Source: Litoribacter ruber (GTDB lineage Bacteria; Bacteroidota; Bacteroidia; Cytophagales; Cyclobacteriaceae). From it: a stretch of DNA of 41,766 nucleotides. The stretch covers positions 110,395 through 152,160 of the forward strand of contig NZ_JAHBGI010000011.1 in NCBI RefSeq assembly GCF_018500185.1, given 5' to 3'. A model generated the notes under the pieces. That model had not been told where the DNA came from. It did no database searches and worked only from the letters and a program-made list of their open reading frames with translations. Positions 33,205 through 41,386 of the stretch are shown here, piece by piece; the stretch's first letter is position 1; the number at the start of each line of letters is the position of its first letter. Made by a program: the position numbers and the translations under genes.

Positions 33205-34344
33205 ATGAGGAAGTTTTTGTTGTGGGCATTTTTTCTTGTGCCTTTGAGTGTTTGTGCCCAATCTGAACCTGTCGAGGGAAGGGAGAGTAGGGGGAAGGTG
33301 TTTGAGAAGCTTTTTGACGCGGCCGATGGCGTGGTGGGGTTTGTGAGCGGGGAAAAGTGGAGCTTTATCCCGGCCGTCACCTACTCCCCGGAAACAAGCC
33401 TGGGACTGGGCGTAAGGGCCATCCGCGTATTTCGGCACCAAAGCGATACTTCTGGGATTGTAAGACCCAGCACGCTACCCATTACTTTTCTATATACTCT
33501 TAACCGCCAAATTATCCTCACCGGAGAACTTAACTATTGGCTCAACGAAAACCGGGACTTTCTGAATGCCCGAATAGAACTAACAGATTATCCCTTCAAG
33601 TTTTATGGAATCGGTAATGACTTGCCTGCCGAACAGGAGGAGTTTTATGCTACCCGCTATTTCTACATGCATCTGAATTACGAAAGGGAGGTGTTGCCTA
33701 GGCTTTATGTTGGACCAAGGTATGAATTCAGGGCAGACGACATTTATGAAAAGGAGCAGGAGGGAATCTTGGACCGGGGATTGGTGCCCGGATCGGCTGG
33801 ACAAAGGCTTTCCGGATTGGGCTTGAAGGTCAACTGGGATTCCAGAAACAATATCTTTCAGCCCACTAGGGGCAGCTTTCACCAGTTTTCCTACATGACC
33901 TTTCAACCATTTTTGGGAAGTAATTTCACATTTGACCAATTTGATGTAGATTTCAGAAAATACGTGGGCTTCAAAAACCAAAACGTGTTGGCCCTGCAGA
34001 GCTGGTGGAGTTTCACTACGGGAGGCCCTCCCTTTCAGCATGTGAGTTTGATAGGGGGCAGTGACCTGATGAGGGGGTATTTTGAAGGGCGGTACCGGGA
34101 CAATTTGGCGATGGTGCAGCAGGCCGAGTACCGCTTCAAAGTGTATAGAAACCTAGGAATGGTAGCTTTCGGCAGTGCCGGGCAAGTGGCCGACAGGTTT
34201 TCCACCTATAGCTTTTCCCGAATGCGCTACGGGGCCGGGGTCGGCTTCCGCTACCGCCTCAATTCCGAAGGCCTCAATATCCGGCTTGACTTGGCCTATG
34301 GGGACCAAAGAGCTTTCTATTTCGGATTGAATGAGGTGATTTAG
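33205..34344 (+). CDS. BamA/TamA (Omp85) family outer-membrane barrel protein
   Basis: A 379-residue protein from the ATG at 33205 (a TTG two codons earlier is less likely). The signal peptide ends VCAQ near residue 19. The remainder is aromatic-rich alternating strands, as in the Omp85 bacterial surface antigen domain: NFTFDQFDVDFRKYVGF, GGSDLMRGYFEGRYRDN (about 289-305, matching the conserved G-x-x-x-x-R-G-Y/F barrel element of loop 6), and a last strand GDQRAFYFGLNEVI. There are no POTRA domains, so it is a short, barrel-only member, not BamA itself. Such proteins are common in Bacteroidota with unknown substrates. Confidence 0.83.
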   Translation: MRKFLLWAFFLVPLSVCAQSEPVEGRESRGKVFEKLFDAADGVVGFVSGEKWSFIPAVTYSPETSLGLGVRAIRVFRHQSDTSGIVRPSTLPITFLYTLNRQIILTGELNYWLNENRDFLNARIELTDYPFKFYGIGNDLPAEQEEFYATRYFYMHLNYEREVLPRLYVGPRYEFRADDIYEKEQEGILDRGLVPGSAGQRLSGLGLKVNWDSRNNIFQPTRGSFHQFSYMTFQPFLGSNFTFDQFDVDFRKYVGFKNQNVLALQSWWSFTTGGPPFQHVSLIGGSDLMRGYFEGRYRDNLAMVQQAEYRFKVYRNLGMVAFGSAGQVADRFSTYSFSRMRYGAGVGFRYRLNSEGLNIRLDLAYGDQRAFYFGLNEVI

Positions 34345-34348
34345 AATT

Positions 34349-34591
34349 AACCGCAAAGAGAGCTAAGGTTCGCAAAGAAAAATTATAAATATAATAAAAC
34401 CACAGAGGAGTCGCGGAGAACTACAGAGAAAGGATTTTGTACTTTGAGGGTTCATAACTAATGTGTTGAAATTAACCGCAAAGAAGCTAAGACACACAAA
34501 GAAAATTAAAATAACCGCGGAGACGCGCAGGACGCAGAGAATTAATTTTGAATTCGTTTCTACGCTCTGAGCCTCTAGTTCTCTGTGGTTT
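34349..34591. repeat. Cluster of five degenerate CGCAAAG/CACAGAG repeats
   Basis: Four plus-oriented units begin at about 34349 (AACCGCAAAGAGAGCTAAGG), 34398 (AACCACAGAGGAGTCGCGGA), 34474 (AACCGCAAAGAAGCTAAGAC) and 34513 (AACCGCGGAGACGCGCAGGA), each about 30-35 bp. A fifth at 34556-34591 is inverted (ending TTCTCTGTGGTTT). They fill the 261-bp gap between the Omp85-like gene and the aminotransferase gene. No promoter could be separated from them. Confidence 0.75.
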
Positions 34592-34605
34592 AAATAACCT
34601 AAACC

Positions 34606-35763
34606 ATGATACCACTTTCAACTCCATATCTTGCCGGCAATGAATTGGAATATGTTAAGGAATGCCTGGACACTGGCTGGATATCTTCAGCTGGGGATTT
34701 TGTAGGGAAATTTGAAAATGCGATTAGCCAAATTGTAGGATACCCCAACACGGTCGCATGCGTCAACGGCACAGTAGGACTGCAGTTGGCATTGAAAGTT
34801 GGCGGGCTGAAAGATAGAGAACATGTGATCATCCCCAATTTGACTTTTGTGGCTACGGCCAATGCTGTCCACCATGCAGGTGGACAACCCATTCTAATGG
34901 ATGTGGATCAAGAATGCTGGCAGCTTGACTTGGATATTCTTGAAGAGTTTTTGGAAACTCAGACCTTTAAAATTGAGGATGAAGCAGGGGTTGGCATCTA
35001 TTACAACCTAACCAGGAGAAAAATTGCTTTCATCATGCCCGTTCATGTGCTGGGTAACATGGGGGATATGGAGAGGTTGCTTCAGATTGCAAAAAAGCAC
35101 CATCTTAAAATAGTGGAAGACAGTACTGAGGCTTTGGGAAGTACTTTTGATGGAAAGCATGCAGGCACATTTGGAGATTTTGGAGTTTTTAGTTTCAACG
35201 GAAATAAAATAATCAGCACCGGCGGTGGGGGAATGGTGGTTTGCAAAAACCCTGCAGATGCCGCAAAGTTGAAGCATCTGATCAATCAAGCAAAGTCCCA
35301 TTCCGAAGAGTACACCCATGATGAGACAGGCTATAATTTCCGCATGGTGAATGTGCTTGCTGCCATTGGGCTGGCACAGGCCGAACAGTTTTCCTCCCAC
35401 CTATCGAGGAAAAAAGAAATCGCGGAAGCCTACAGGGTTGGCTTGAAGGATGTTACAGAGATATCTTTCCAAAGAATCTCGCCAAAGGTTGATAGCAACG
35501 ATTGGCTTTTTACCATTCTATTAGAAAATCCTGCTGGCCTTCAGGCTTTTTTACAGAAGCAGGGAATCCAAACCCGGAAACTTTGGGTGCCGATGAACCA
35601 GCTTCCTATGCACAGCACTCTGCATTATATTTCAGGTAAAGATCAGAGCGACCTTCTGTATAAAAAAGCCCTGAGTTTACCCTGTTCAGTGGGCATTACA
35701 GAGAGTCAAATAATTCATGTTATTGGTAAAATAAAAGAATTTCTAGGAGTGAATCACTTCTGA
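34606..35763 (+). CDS. DegT/DnrJ/EryC1 (LegC-type) sugar aminotransferase
   Basis: A 385-residue PLP enzyme. Lys201 in FSFNGNKIISTGGGGM forms the Schiff base, and Asp172 (VEDSTEALGS) contacts the pyridine nitrogen. PNLTFVATANAVHHAGGQPILMDVD (read around 77-101) and CVNGTVGLQLAL are typical of the LegC/PseC-like subgroup that aminates UDP-4-keto-6-deoxy-N-acetylhexosamine. The product would be a 4-amino sugar such as a bacillosamine or legionaminic acid precursor. It precedes the 4,6-dehydratase-like gene by 110 bp and the initiating transferase. No acetyltransferase is nearby to finish a diNAc sugar. Confidence 0.9.
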   Translation: MIPLSTPYLAGNELEYVKECLDTGWISSAGDFVGKFENAISQIVGYPNTVACVNGTVGLQLALKVGGLKDREHVIIPNLTFVATANAVHHAGGQPILMDVDQECWQLDLDILEEFLETQTFKIEDEAGVGIYYNLTRRKIAFIMPVHVLGNMGDMERLLQIAKKHHLKIVEDSTEALGSTFDGKHAGTFGDFGVFSFNGNKIISTGGGGMVVCKNPADAAKLKHLINQAKSHSEEYTHDETGYNFRMVNVLAAIGLAQAEQFSSHLSRKKEIAEAYRVGLKDVTEISFQRISPKVDSNDWLFTILLENPAGLQAFLQKQGIQTRKLWVPMNQLPMHSTLHYISGKDQSDLLYKKALSLPCSVGITESQIIHVIGKIKEFLGVNHF

Positions 35764-35873
35764 TTGGAAATTATATTTTAATTCTCAATAAAATAATCGC
35801 TTTTACTTTTGAATATCTAAATTTTTATTCTTCTTTATCTCACAAATGAATTTATTAATACAATGGAATTGTT

Positions 35874-37079
35874 ATGGTAGGATTTTTACGTGTAGAGGAG
35901 TTTATTGACAAACATATTACAAAAAGAGAGCGGAGTTTTTTCTCAGAGGATTTTGAAAGCAAGAGACCGCTGCTCCGTAAGGAAATTGAAGGCAAATCAA
36001 TACTAGTCATCGGTGGCGCAGGTACCATCGGTTCAGCATTTATCAAGGCGGCATTGGAGTTTTCCCCTAGCCGATTGTTTGTGGTGGACATCAACGAAAA
36101 CGGGCTGACCGAACTCACCCGGGATCTTCGCAGCACGCCATGCTTGAATGTGCCGGATGCCTACAAGACCTACCCCATGGACTTTGGCTCTTTGGCATTT
36201 CAGAAACTTTACCTGAGAGAAAGCAAGTTTGACATCATCGCCAATTTTGCCGCCCACAAGCATGTTAGAAGCGAAAAGGATATTTTTGCAATAGAGGCCA
36301 TGCTGGACAACAATGTGTTTAAGACCAAAAAACTTTTGGAACTCTTGAGCCTCAGACCGCCAAAGCATTTCTTTTGCGTGTCCACCGACAAAGCCGCCAA
36401 CCCCATCAATATCATGGGTGCCAGCAAAAAGCTGATGGAAAATATCCTGTTGGCCTACCAGCATGAATTTAAAATCACCACCGCAAGGTTTGCCAATGTT
36501 GCCTTCAGCAATGGTAGCCTGTTGGATGGTTATATTTATAGAATTAAAAACAACCAGCCTTTGTCCTGTCCTGAAGACATCAAAAGGTATTTTCTTTCCC
36601 AGCAGGAAAGTGGCCAGCTGTGTCTTTTGGCGACAATTTTTGGACAGAGCGGGGATGTGTTTTTCCCAAAACTGAACGAAAATCAGCTCGTTTCCTTCAA
36701 ATCCATCACCGAAGCATTGATAAAAGAGCTTGGATTAAATATAAAAACGTGTCATTCTGAGGCAGAAGCAAAAGATTATGTGCCTTCAAGCTCCGAATAT
36801 CCCGTTTACTTCTTTCCATCCCACACCACGGGGGAAAAGTTGGTAGAGGAGTTTTATTCGCCATTGGATATTATCAACGATTCGGCTTTCAAAGGCCTGG
36901 GCATAATCAGAAATGACAACCAGGTTGAAATGGGCAAAATCGTCAATGTTCTTAACCAGATCCGCGAACTTCTGGACTGCACCAATGCGGAGAAAGCGGA
37001 CTTGGTAAACCTTCTTGCCCTTCATATGGGGGATTTCAACCATGTGGAAACCGGAAAATCCTTAGATCAGCAAATGTAA
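35874..37079 (+). CDS. UDP-N-acetylglucosamine 4,6-dehydratase-like SDR (CapD/FlaA1 family)
   Basis: A 401-residue polysaccharide biosynthesis SDR. About 40 N-terminal residues precede the NAD(P) loop VIGGAGTIGSAF (about 45-56). NFAAHKHVRSEKD (about 124-136) and VSTDKAANPINIMGASKKLMEN (169-190) are CapD/FlaA1 motifs. The usual SDR Tyr-x3-Lys is Met181-x3-Lys185, normal in this family. It is expected to make UDP-4-keto-6-deoxy-GlcNAc (or its C5 epimer), the aminotransferase substrate. The C-terminal about 110 residues (KSITEALIKELGLNIKTCHS onward) look like the longer FlaA1-type tail with a cap region. The next gene starts four bases after its stop. Confidence 0.87.
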   Translation: MVGFLRVEEFIDKHITKRERSFFSEDFESKRPLLRKEIEGKSILVIGGAGTIGSAFIKAALEFSPSRLFVVDINENGLTELTRDLRSTPCLNVPDAYKTYPMDFGSLAFQKLYLRESKFDIIANFAAHKHVRSEKDIFAIEAMLDNNVFKTKKLLELLSLRPPKHFFCVSTDKAANPINIMGASKKLMENILLAYQHEFKITTARFANVAFSNGSLLDGYIYRIKNNQPLSCPEDIKRYFLSQQESGQLCLLATIFGQSGDVFFPKLNENQLVSFKSITEALIKELGLNIKTCHSEAEAKDYVPSSSEYPVYFFPSHTTGEKLVEEFYSPLDIINDSAFKGLGIIRNDNQVEMGKIVNVLNQIRELLDCTNAEKADLVNLLALHMGDFNHVETGKSLDQQM

Positions 37080-37083
37080 TTGT

Positions 37084-37779
37084 ATGGGATCCTTTGATCT
37101 GTTTATGAAAAGAACTTTTGATATCACGGTGTCACTGGTGACGCTCCTTTTGTTTTTACCCTTATTGGTACCGATCATCATTGCCCTACGCCTCACCGGC
37201 GAGGGCTATGTTTTTTATAAACAGGAAAGAATCGGGCAGTTCAACAGGCCATTTTTCATTTACAAATTTGCTACCATGCTGAAGGACAGCCCAAACATGG
37301 CAGGCGGCATCATTACGACAGCAAAAGATCCCCGCATGACCCCCCTTGGGCCCTTTCTCAGGTCTACCAAAATCAATGAAATTCCCCAGCTTTTGAATAT
37401 TCTATTAGGCCAAATGAGTCTGGTCGGCCCAAGACCGGTTATGAAGAAAAGTTTTGACCAATATCCTGAGGAAGTAAAAAGTGTCATCTACAATCTTCCT
37501 CCAGGTTTGACAGGGATCGGCTCGATCATTTTCAGCAATGAGGAGCAACTCATTACCGATGTAAAGGAGCGGGGGGAGGATGTTTGGGAATTTTATGTCA
37601 ACCAGATTTATCCTTATAAAGGGGAATTGGAGATGTGGTATCAGAAAAACGTTTCTTTTTCAACTGACAACAAGATTCTGTTTCTGACACTGTGTTCTAT
37701 TTTTAATGAGGATAAGAGTCTGATTTATAAAAGCTTTAAGACACTTCCCCGGCCTGCTTACATGATGGCAACAGCCTAA
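37084..37779 (+). CDS. Initiating sugar-phosphate transferase (monotopic PGT, PglC/WcaJ type)
   Basis: A 231-residue phosphoglycosyl transferase that moves a sugar-1-phosphate onto undecaprenyl phosphate at the inner membrane. Features: a re-entrant hydrophobic helix (about 11-38), YKQERIGQFNRPFFIYKFATM (45-65), KDPRMTPLGPFLRSTK (81-96), and GQMSLVGPRP (109-118). The catalytic acidic pair, Asp-Glu in PglC, is Asn98-Glu99 here (INEIPQL). There is a longer C-terminal tail than PglC. The gene follows the dehydratase by four bases, so they share a transcript. The amino-sugar made by the two preceding enzymes is the natural donor candidate. Confidence 0.9.
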   Translation: MGSFDLFMKRTFDITVSLVTLLLFLPLLVPIIIALRLTGEGYVFYKQERIGQFNRPFFIYKFATMLKDSPNMAGGIITTAKDPRMTPLGPFLRSTKINEIPQLLNILLGQMSLVGPRPVMKKSFDQYPEEVKSVIYNLPPGLTGIGSIIFSNEEQLITDVKERGEDVWEFYVNQIYPYKGELEMWYQKNVSFSTDNKILFLTLCSIFNEDKSLIYKSFKTLPRPAYMMATA

Positions 37780-37889
37780 ATAATTGGAATTTTTTGCTGG
37801 TAAAAAGTAATTATTGGAAGGTTTTTTGCAATAGATGAGAGGAGCGCTAACTTTTTTTGCGCTGAACTTATTACCCAGCCATTATTACT

Positions 37890-38585
37890 ATGAAGCATTT
37901 TTTCCTTCTTCTGTCTTTCTTCAGTCTGTGCCTTGTCCAGGCTCAAGCACAAAGTTTCAACTACAAAAGTCCCGATAGGCCTTGGGCTGCCGAAATTGGG
38001 GCAGGGGCCTCATTTGTGCTGGCCGACAATTCATTTCCTTTTGATGACCAGTTAACTTTCAGACCTACCTTTGGGGGATCACTTGGTCTAACCAGAAACA
38101 TCAGAAATAATCTGGGTTTGAAGGGAACAGTAGGCTATCAAAAAGTATTGGGTGAGGCGTTGGTGTCTAGGGAAGAAAGACTGGCCATGGGGCTCAACGA
38201 TCAGGCTTACCAATTTTACGGGTATACGATTTTTGCGGATATTGCTCCTGAGATAAAATACCTGAATCGCACTTTCATCAATAGCCGATCCCATATCAAC
38301 ATGTACACAAGTCTGGGGGTTGGGGCCATGATGGTGTTGACCGACAATCAGATCCAGACAGGTTCAGGAAATCAAAAACGCAAAAACAATTTCTTGACGC
38401 CAATTTTGCCACTTCGAACTGGGATGTCGTATAGGTTTTTGCCACTATATGAAGCCTCCCTGGAGGCCGGCCTGTTATTCACTTTTTCCAACAACATAGA
38501 TGGGCGGACCAATAACAACAGCATCGATGACCATATTTTGACCTTCAAATTTAAATTAAGAAAGCTTTTCTCCTTTGATTATTGA
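37890..38585 (+). CDS. Outer-membrane beta-barrel protein, paralogue 1 of 4
   Basis: A 231-residue exported protein: signal peptide of about 21 residues (ending AQAQ), then alternating aromatic strands typical of an 8-10-strand barrel. Shared landmarks with the three neighbours: DRPWAAEIGAGASFVLADNS (about 29-48), YTIFADIAPEI (about 110-120), a middle YTSLGVGAMMVL, a late SNNIDGRTNNNSIDD, and a C-terminal FKLRKLFSFDY. Closest by eye to paralogue 4 (identical FSFDY terminus and D-R-P-W-A). Function unknown. Its last seven bases overlap the convergent paralogue 2. Confidence 0.8.
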   Translation: MKHFFLLLSFFSLCLVQAQAQSFNYKSPDRPWAAEIGAGASFVLADNSFPFDDQLTFRPTFGGSLGLTRNIRNNLGLKGTVGYQKVLGEALVSREERLAMGLNDQAYQFYGYTIFADIAPEIKYLNRTFINSRSHINMYTSLGVGAMMVLTDNQIQTGSGNQKRKNNFLTPILPLRTGMSYRFLPLYEASLEAGLLFTFSNNIDGRTNNNSIDDHILTFKFKLRKLFSFDY

Positions 38586-39253
38586 TAAAGGGTTCTTCGA
38601 ATGGCGAGCTTGAATTGAAACAGATAGTCGTTTCCAAAAGTGTTATAGCCCACATTTCCGTCCAAATCATCTGAAAGTGTGAAGAAAAACGACCCTTCGG
38701 CGCCAGCAGACCAGTTTAAGTTGAGCTGCCTAAGGTAACCAAACCTGATAGGGAAATAGGCCGTTTGGGTAAAGGCATCCTTTGTTATGATATTTTCGGC
38801 GATGAGCGTTTGCTGGGTTCTATACACCTGCAAAACTCCCATTCCGACACCCCCGTAAAAGCGGTTCGGTGATTTTTTATAGGGGTCTCCGATGGTAATT
38901 TCAGGCATTATATCAAAATAGTAAGCGTTACCGGAAAAGGCAAAAGCCTGGTTTCTTTCCCCCCATTTCTCAATTGTCCGATCCGGCACTTGGGTATTGC
39001 TCTGCAGCCATTGGGTGCCGAGAGTTGCCCGTATGCCCAGTTTTGGGGTTAAATGATAAATGTATCCCGCGTCAAAGGTCGGCCTTGTTTTGAAGTCCAG
39101 CATGGAGAGCCTTCCGCCGTTATCCGCATACATGAAGCCTGGGCCGGCGGCAAAAAAAAGGCTATGCCGAGGGGTTTTATTGCTGTAGCCCTGGGCTAAA
39201 CCATCCAAATTCAGGCAGGTTAGAAAAAACAATATCCAAAGATTTTTTTTCAT
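38579..39253 (-). CDS. Outer-membrane beta-barrel protein, paralogue 2 of 4
   Basis: A 224-residue exported protein. The signal peptide runs to about residue 21 (ending GLAQ). Landmarks match the group: FAAGPGFMYADNGG (about 35-48), SGNAYYFDIMPEITIG (about 112-127), YGGVGMGVLQVY, LSDDLDGNVGYNTFGND near 200, and a terminal LAIRRTLYQ. It is most like paralogue 3 in its D-L-D-G-N-x-G ending motif. The gene ends tail to tail with paralogue 1 with a seven-base overlap, and its upstream region is the palindrome-rich 308-bp gap. Confidence 0.8.
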   Translation of the reverse strand: MKKNLWILFFLTCLNLDGLAQGYSNKTPRHSLFFAAGPGFMYADNGGRLSMLDFKTRPTFDAGYIYHLTPKLGIRATLGTQWLQSNTQVPDRTIEKWGERNQAFAFSGNAYYFDIMPEITIGDPYKKSPNRFYGGVGMGVLQVYRTQQTLIAENIITKDAFTQTAYFPIRFGYLRQLNLNWSAGAEGSFFFTLSDDLDGNVGYNTFGNDYLFQFKLAIRRTLYQ

Positions 39254-39561
39254 CAGAATCTCTTTTTTACTGTTTCTTCTGCAAACCTCCTACCAAATTG
39301 GTCTAGGGGTTTAGCGCGAGGGGACAATAGCTACTACAGACTGGAGCTCCCCTTTTCCAATAGTTAGCAGCAAGTGTCTCTTAAAGGGAAAAGCTTTGTA
39401 ATTCTGAAAGAGGCTTAATAGTACCATCTAGCAGGTCTTCATCAACTAAACCTGCCTTTGCCGCAGGCCCCTAAACCGTCTCGCTCAAGGCGCAGTTTAC
39501 CTCCCAGGGGAGGCCGAGAGCGGACATAAACCTGTCTGCTCAGGCAGGCTTCTAAACCAAT
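39254..39561. repeat. 308-bp gene-free gap rich in palindromes and CCTAAACC-type repeats
   Basis: No coding potential seen. Contains CCTGC...GCAGG (39451-39467), CTCC...GGAG around 39511-39522, CCTGTCTG...CAGGCAGG (39531-39548) and three TAAACC motifs. Similar short, GC-rich inverted repeats occur at 40396-40424 and about 41210-41245 beside the other paralogues. The left part (39254-39420) should hold the promoter of paralogue 2. Confidence 0.55.
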
Positions 39562-40251
39562 TCATCTATACCTGGATAAATACCTGGTAAGCATAAGTTG
39601 GGCTTGGATAAAATGGTCATTTCTGGTGTTGGTACCGGCATTGCCGTCCAAGTAGTCGGAGAAGGTTATAAAAGCACTGCCTTCCAGGCTCATGTTCCAA
39701 AATGGGGATAGCTGGCGGCTCACTCCAAGCCTTAGAGGGATATATGGGGTGGAGGTTTGCACATCTTCCCTTGTGGTTTCCCCTACCATGTTTTGGCTTC
39801 GGAAGACGGTAAGGTAGCCAAATCCCGCTCCCGCATACACATTGATATCGCTCCTGATGGCTTCGTAGGGGGAATTGGAAAATAGATATACCACTGGCAT
39901 GATGTCGGCAAAATATGTCCTGCCGGTGAAAGAAAGGGCATAGCCATTCTCTATCCAATTGGGGAAAAAGTTTTCATACACAATAGCATGTTTGCTACCG
40001 ATTACTTGACCGCCCACGGTGGCCCTGAGGTCCAAGGTGGAGTTTAACTGTCTTGCATAAGAAAGCGAAACTGGGGGAAGGAAATTGGTGATATTCCTTC
40101 TGATCCCGCCGGTATTGTCACCGGCCATCACACCGAGTCCCGAACCAATAGAAACCGTGGAGTTGCCCCTTAACGATAAATTCCTGTTGAATGCCTGTCC
40201 ATAAGATAGGTGGCAGAGGCAGCATAAAAAAACTATAAAAAATGCTCTCAT
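39562..40251 (-). CDS. Outer-membrane beta-barrel protein, paralogue 3 of 4
   Basis: A 229-residue protein from the ATG at 40249-40251; a TTG two codons upstream is less likely. MRAFFIVFLCCLCHLSYGQ is the signal peptide. Group landmarks: IGSGLGVMAGDNTGG, TGRTYFADIMPVVYLF, YAGAGFGYLTVF, FSDYLDGNAGTNTRNDHF and a terminal LMLTRYLSRYR. It lies on the same strand as paralogue 2 but is separated from it by the palindrome-rich gap, so each is probably transcribed alone. Function unknown. Confidence 0.8.
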   Translation of the reverse strand: MRAFFIVFLCCLCHLSYGQAFNRNLSLRGNSTVSIGSGLGVMAGDNTGGIRRNITNFLPPVSLSYARQLNSTLDLRATVGGQVIGSKHAIVYENFFPNWIENGYALSFTGRTYFADIMPVVYLFSNSPYEAIRSDINVYAGAGFGYLTVFRSQNMVGETTREDVQTSTPYIPLRLGVSRQLSPFWNMSLEGSAFITFSDYLDGNAGTNTRNDHFIQAQLMLTRYLSRYR

Positions 40252-40395
40252 AACCAAAAAGTTTGAATTATTGATTGTTATAGGTGTAAATATAATAAAT
40301 TCTTAATTATCCGCAATGATGCCTGCTGCCAATTTCCTTTTGGACCCAGCGCCATCAGAAGTTCAACCTTCCCACGGTTCTCTAACATCCTAACC

Positions 40396-40424
40396 CTCCC
40401 GATCCGCAAAGCGGTTATCGGGAG
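40396..40424. repeat. Strong hairpin in divergent gap between paralogues 3 and 4
   Basis: CTCCCGAT (40396-40403) pairs with ATCGGGAG (40417-40424), and CCGC (40404-40407) with GCGG (40411-40414), leaving an AAA loop and a two-base bulge. It is flanked by TAACCC direct repeats (40391 and 40426). There is no T-tract and no upstream gene to terminate. It looks like a REP-type element. Confidence 0.6.
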
Positions 40425-40498
40425 ATAACCCTCTAAACAATTCAAATATGGCTCTTTTTTTGTATTCATTTTACTAGTTACTTTTAGACCATTATCAT

Positions 40499-41197
40499 AT
40501 GAAAGCAAGATTTTTACCCCTATTCCTCCTATTTTTCATTGGGGGATTTCAGGCCGTATTGGCCCAGAACTTCAATTTCCAATCACTTGACAGGCCGTGG
40601 GCTGTGGAGGTAGGCGTGGGGCCTGGATGGACCTATGCGGATAATTCCAGTGCCTTTAGAAGAGCGGGATTTTCCCTACATCCGGCTGCATCGGTTTCTC
40701 TGGCTAGAAATATTTCCCCTGCTGTATCCCTCCGTGGGACCATAGGTTTTCAGCAGATGGAAGGGAACTTCAACGCTGATGAAGCCAGAAAAGTCCGGAT
40801 GGGAGAGCAGGGCAATGCCTACCATTTTGAAGGGCAGATTTATTACTTTGATTTCATGCCTGTCTTCAATTTTGTAGGTGGACCGCGCCACATCAACCGT
40901 AGCCAGGTGAATATCTATGGTGGTATTGGTGTGGGTGTGATGGGAATCATGGGAGATTATGACATCATGGTCAACGGTGAATCCCAAAATGTCAACAACG
41001 ACATGGTCATAGCCACCTTCCCCGCCCGGGCAGGCATATCCTACCGCTTCCGTCCCCAGTTAGACTTTGCCTTAGAGGGCACGGTTTTGATTACATTAAG
41101 GGATGATATTGACGGACACACCGGGTACAACCGCTTTGATGATTATCCGATGAATGTGCAGTTCAAAGTGAGGAAGATGTTTTCGTTTGATTATTAA
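40499..41197 (+). CDS. Outer-membrane beta-barrel protein, paralogue 4 of 4
   Basis: A 232-residue exported protein: signal peptide to about residue 22 (ending VLAQ), then DRPWAVEVGVGPGWTYADNS (about 29-48), FEGQIYYFDFMPVFNFVGG (about 109-127), YGGIGVGVMGIMG, LRDDIDGHTGYNRFDDYP near 205, and the terminal KVRKMFSFDY. It shares its N- and C-terminal motifs with paralogue 1, suggesting these two are the closest pair. It is divergent from paralogue 3. Function unknown; the family is retained in four differing copies. Confidence 0.8.
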   Translation: MKARFLPLFLLFFIGGFQAVLAQNFNFQSLDRPWAVEVGVGPGWTYADNSSAFRRAGFSLHPAASVSLARNISPAVSLRGTIGFQQMEGNFNADEARKVRMGEQGNAYHFEGQIYYFDFMPVFNFVGGPRHINRSQVNIYGGIGVGVMGIMGDYDIMVNGESQNVNNDMVIATFPARAGISYRFRPQLDFALEGTVLITLRDDIDGHTGYNRFDDYPMNVQFKVRKMFSFDY

Positions 41198-41293
41198 TTC
41201 GTGGTTTAGAAGGTTAGCCGGCCTGCGGCCTAGGTTAGGGGGTTAGAAATCGCGATGCGACGACAAGATTGGAAATTGGTTGAAGGGTTGAAT

Positions 41294-41332
41294 GTCCCAG
41301 ATGATATAGCTTCGCTCTATATCCTCTGGGAC
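41294..41332 (+). other. Two-tier stem-loop downstream of paralogue 4
   Basis: GTCCCAGA (41294-41301) pairs with TCTGGGAC (41325-41332); inside it GATATAG (41303-41309) pairs with CTATATC (41317-41323) around a seven-base loop. Total 15 paired bases, no T-run. It could protect a 3' end or be another repeat element. Confidence 0.5.
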
Positions 41333-41386
41333 TGATTATGGGATTAATGATTGAATATCTTACGTTAAACTATTAAGCCTCCTGAT

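Noticed and set aside
33021-33380. 119-residue minus-strand open frame
   Set aside because: It is antisense to the end of the GxxExxY gene, the right inverted repeats and the Omp85-like signal peptide; no recognisable product.
40278-40508. 76-residue minus-strand open frame between paralogues 3 and 4
   Set aside because: It runs through the REP-like hairpin at 40396-40424, overlaps the start of the plus-strand paralogue, and has no family resemblance; most likely a chance translation of a repeat.
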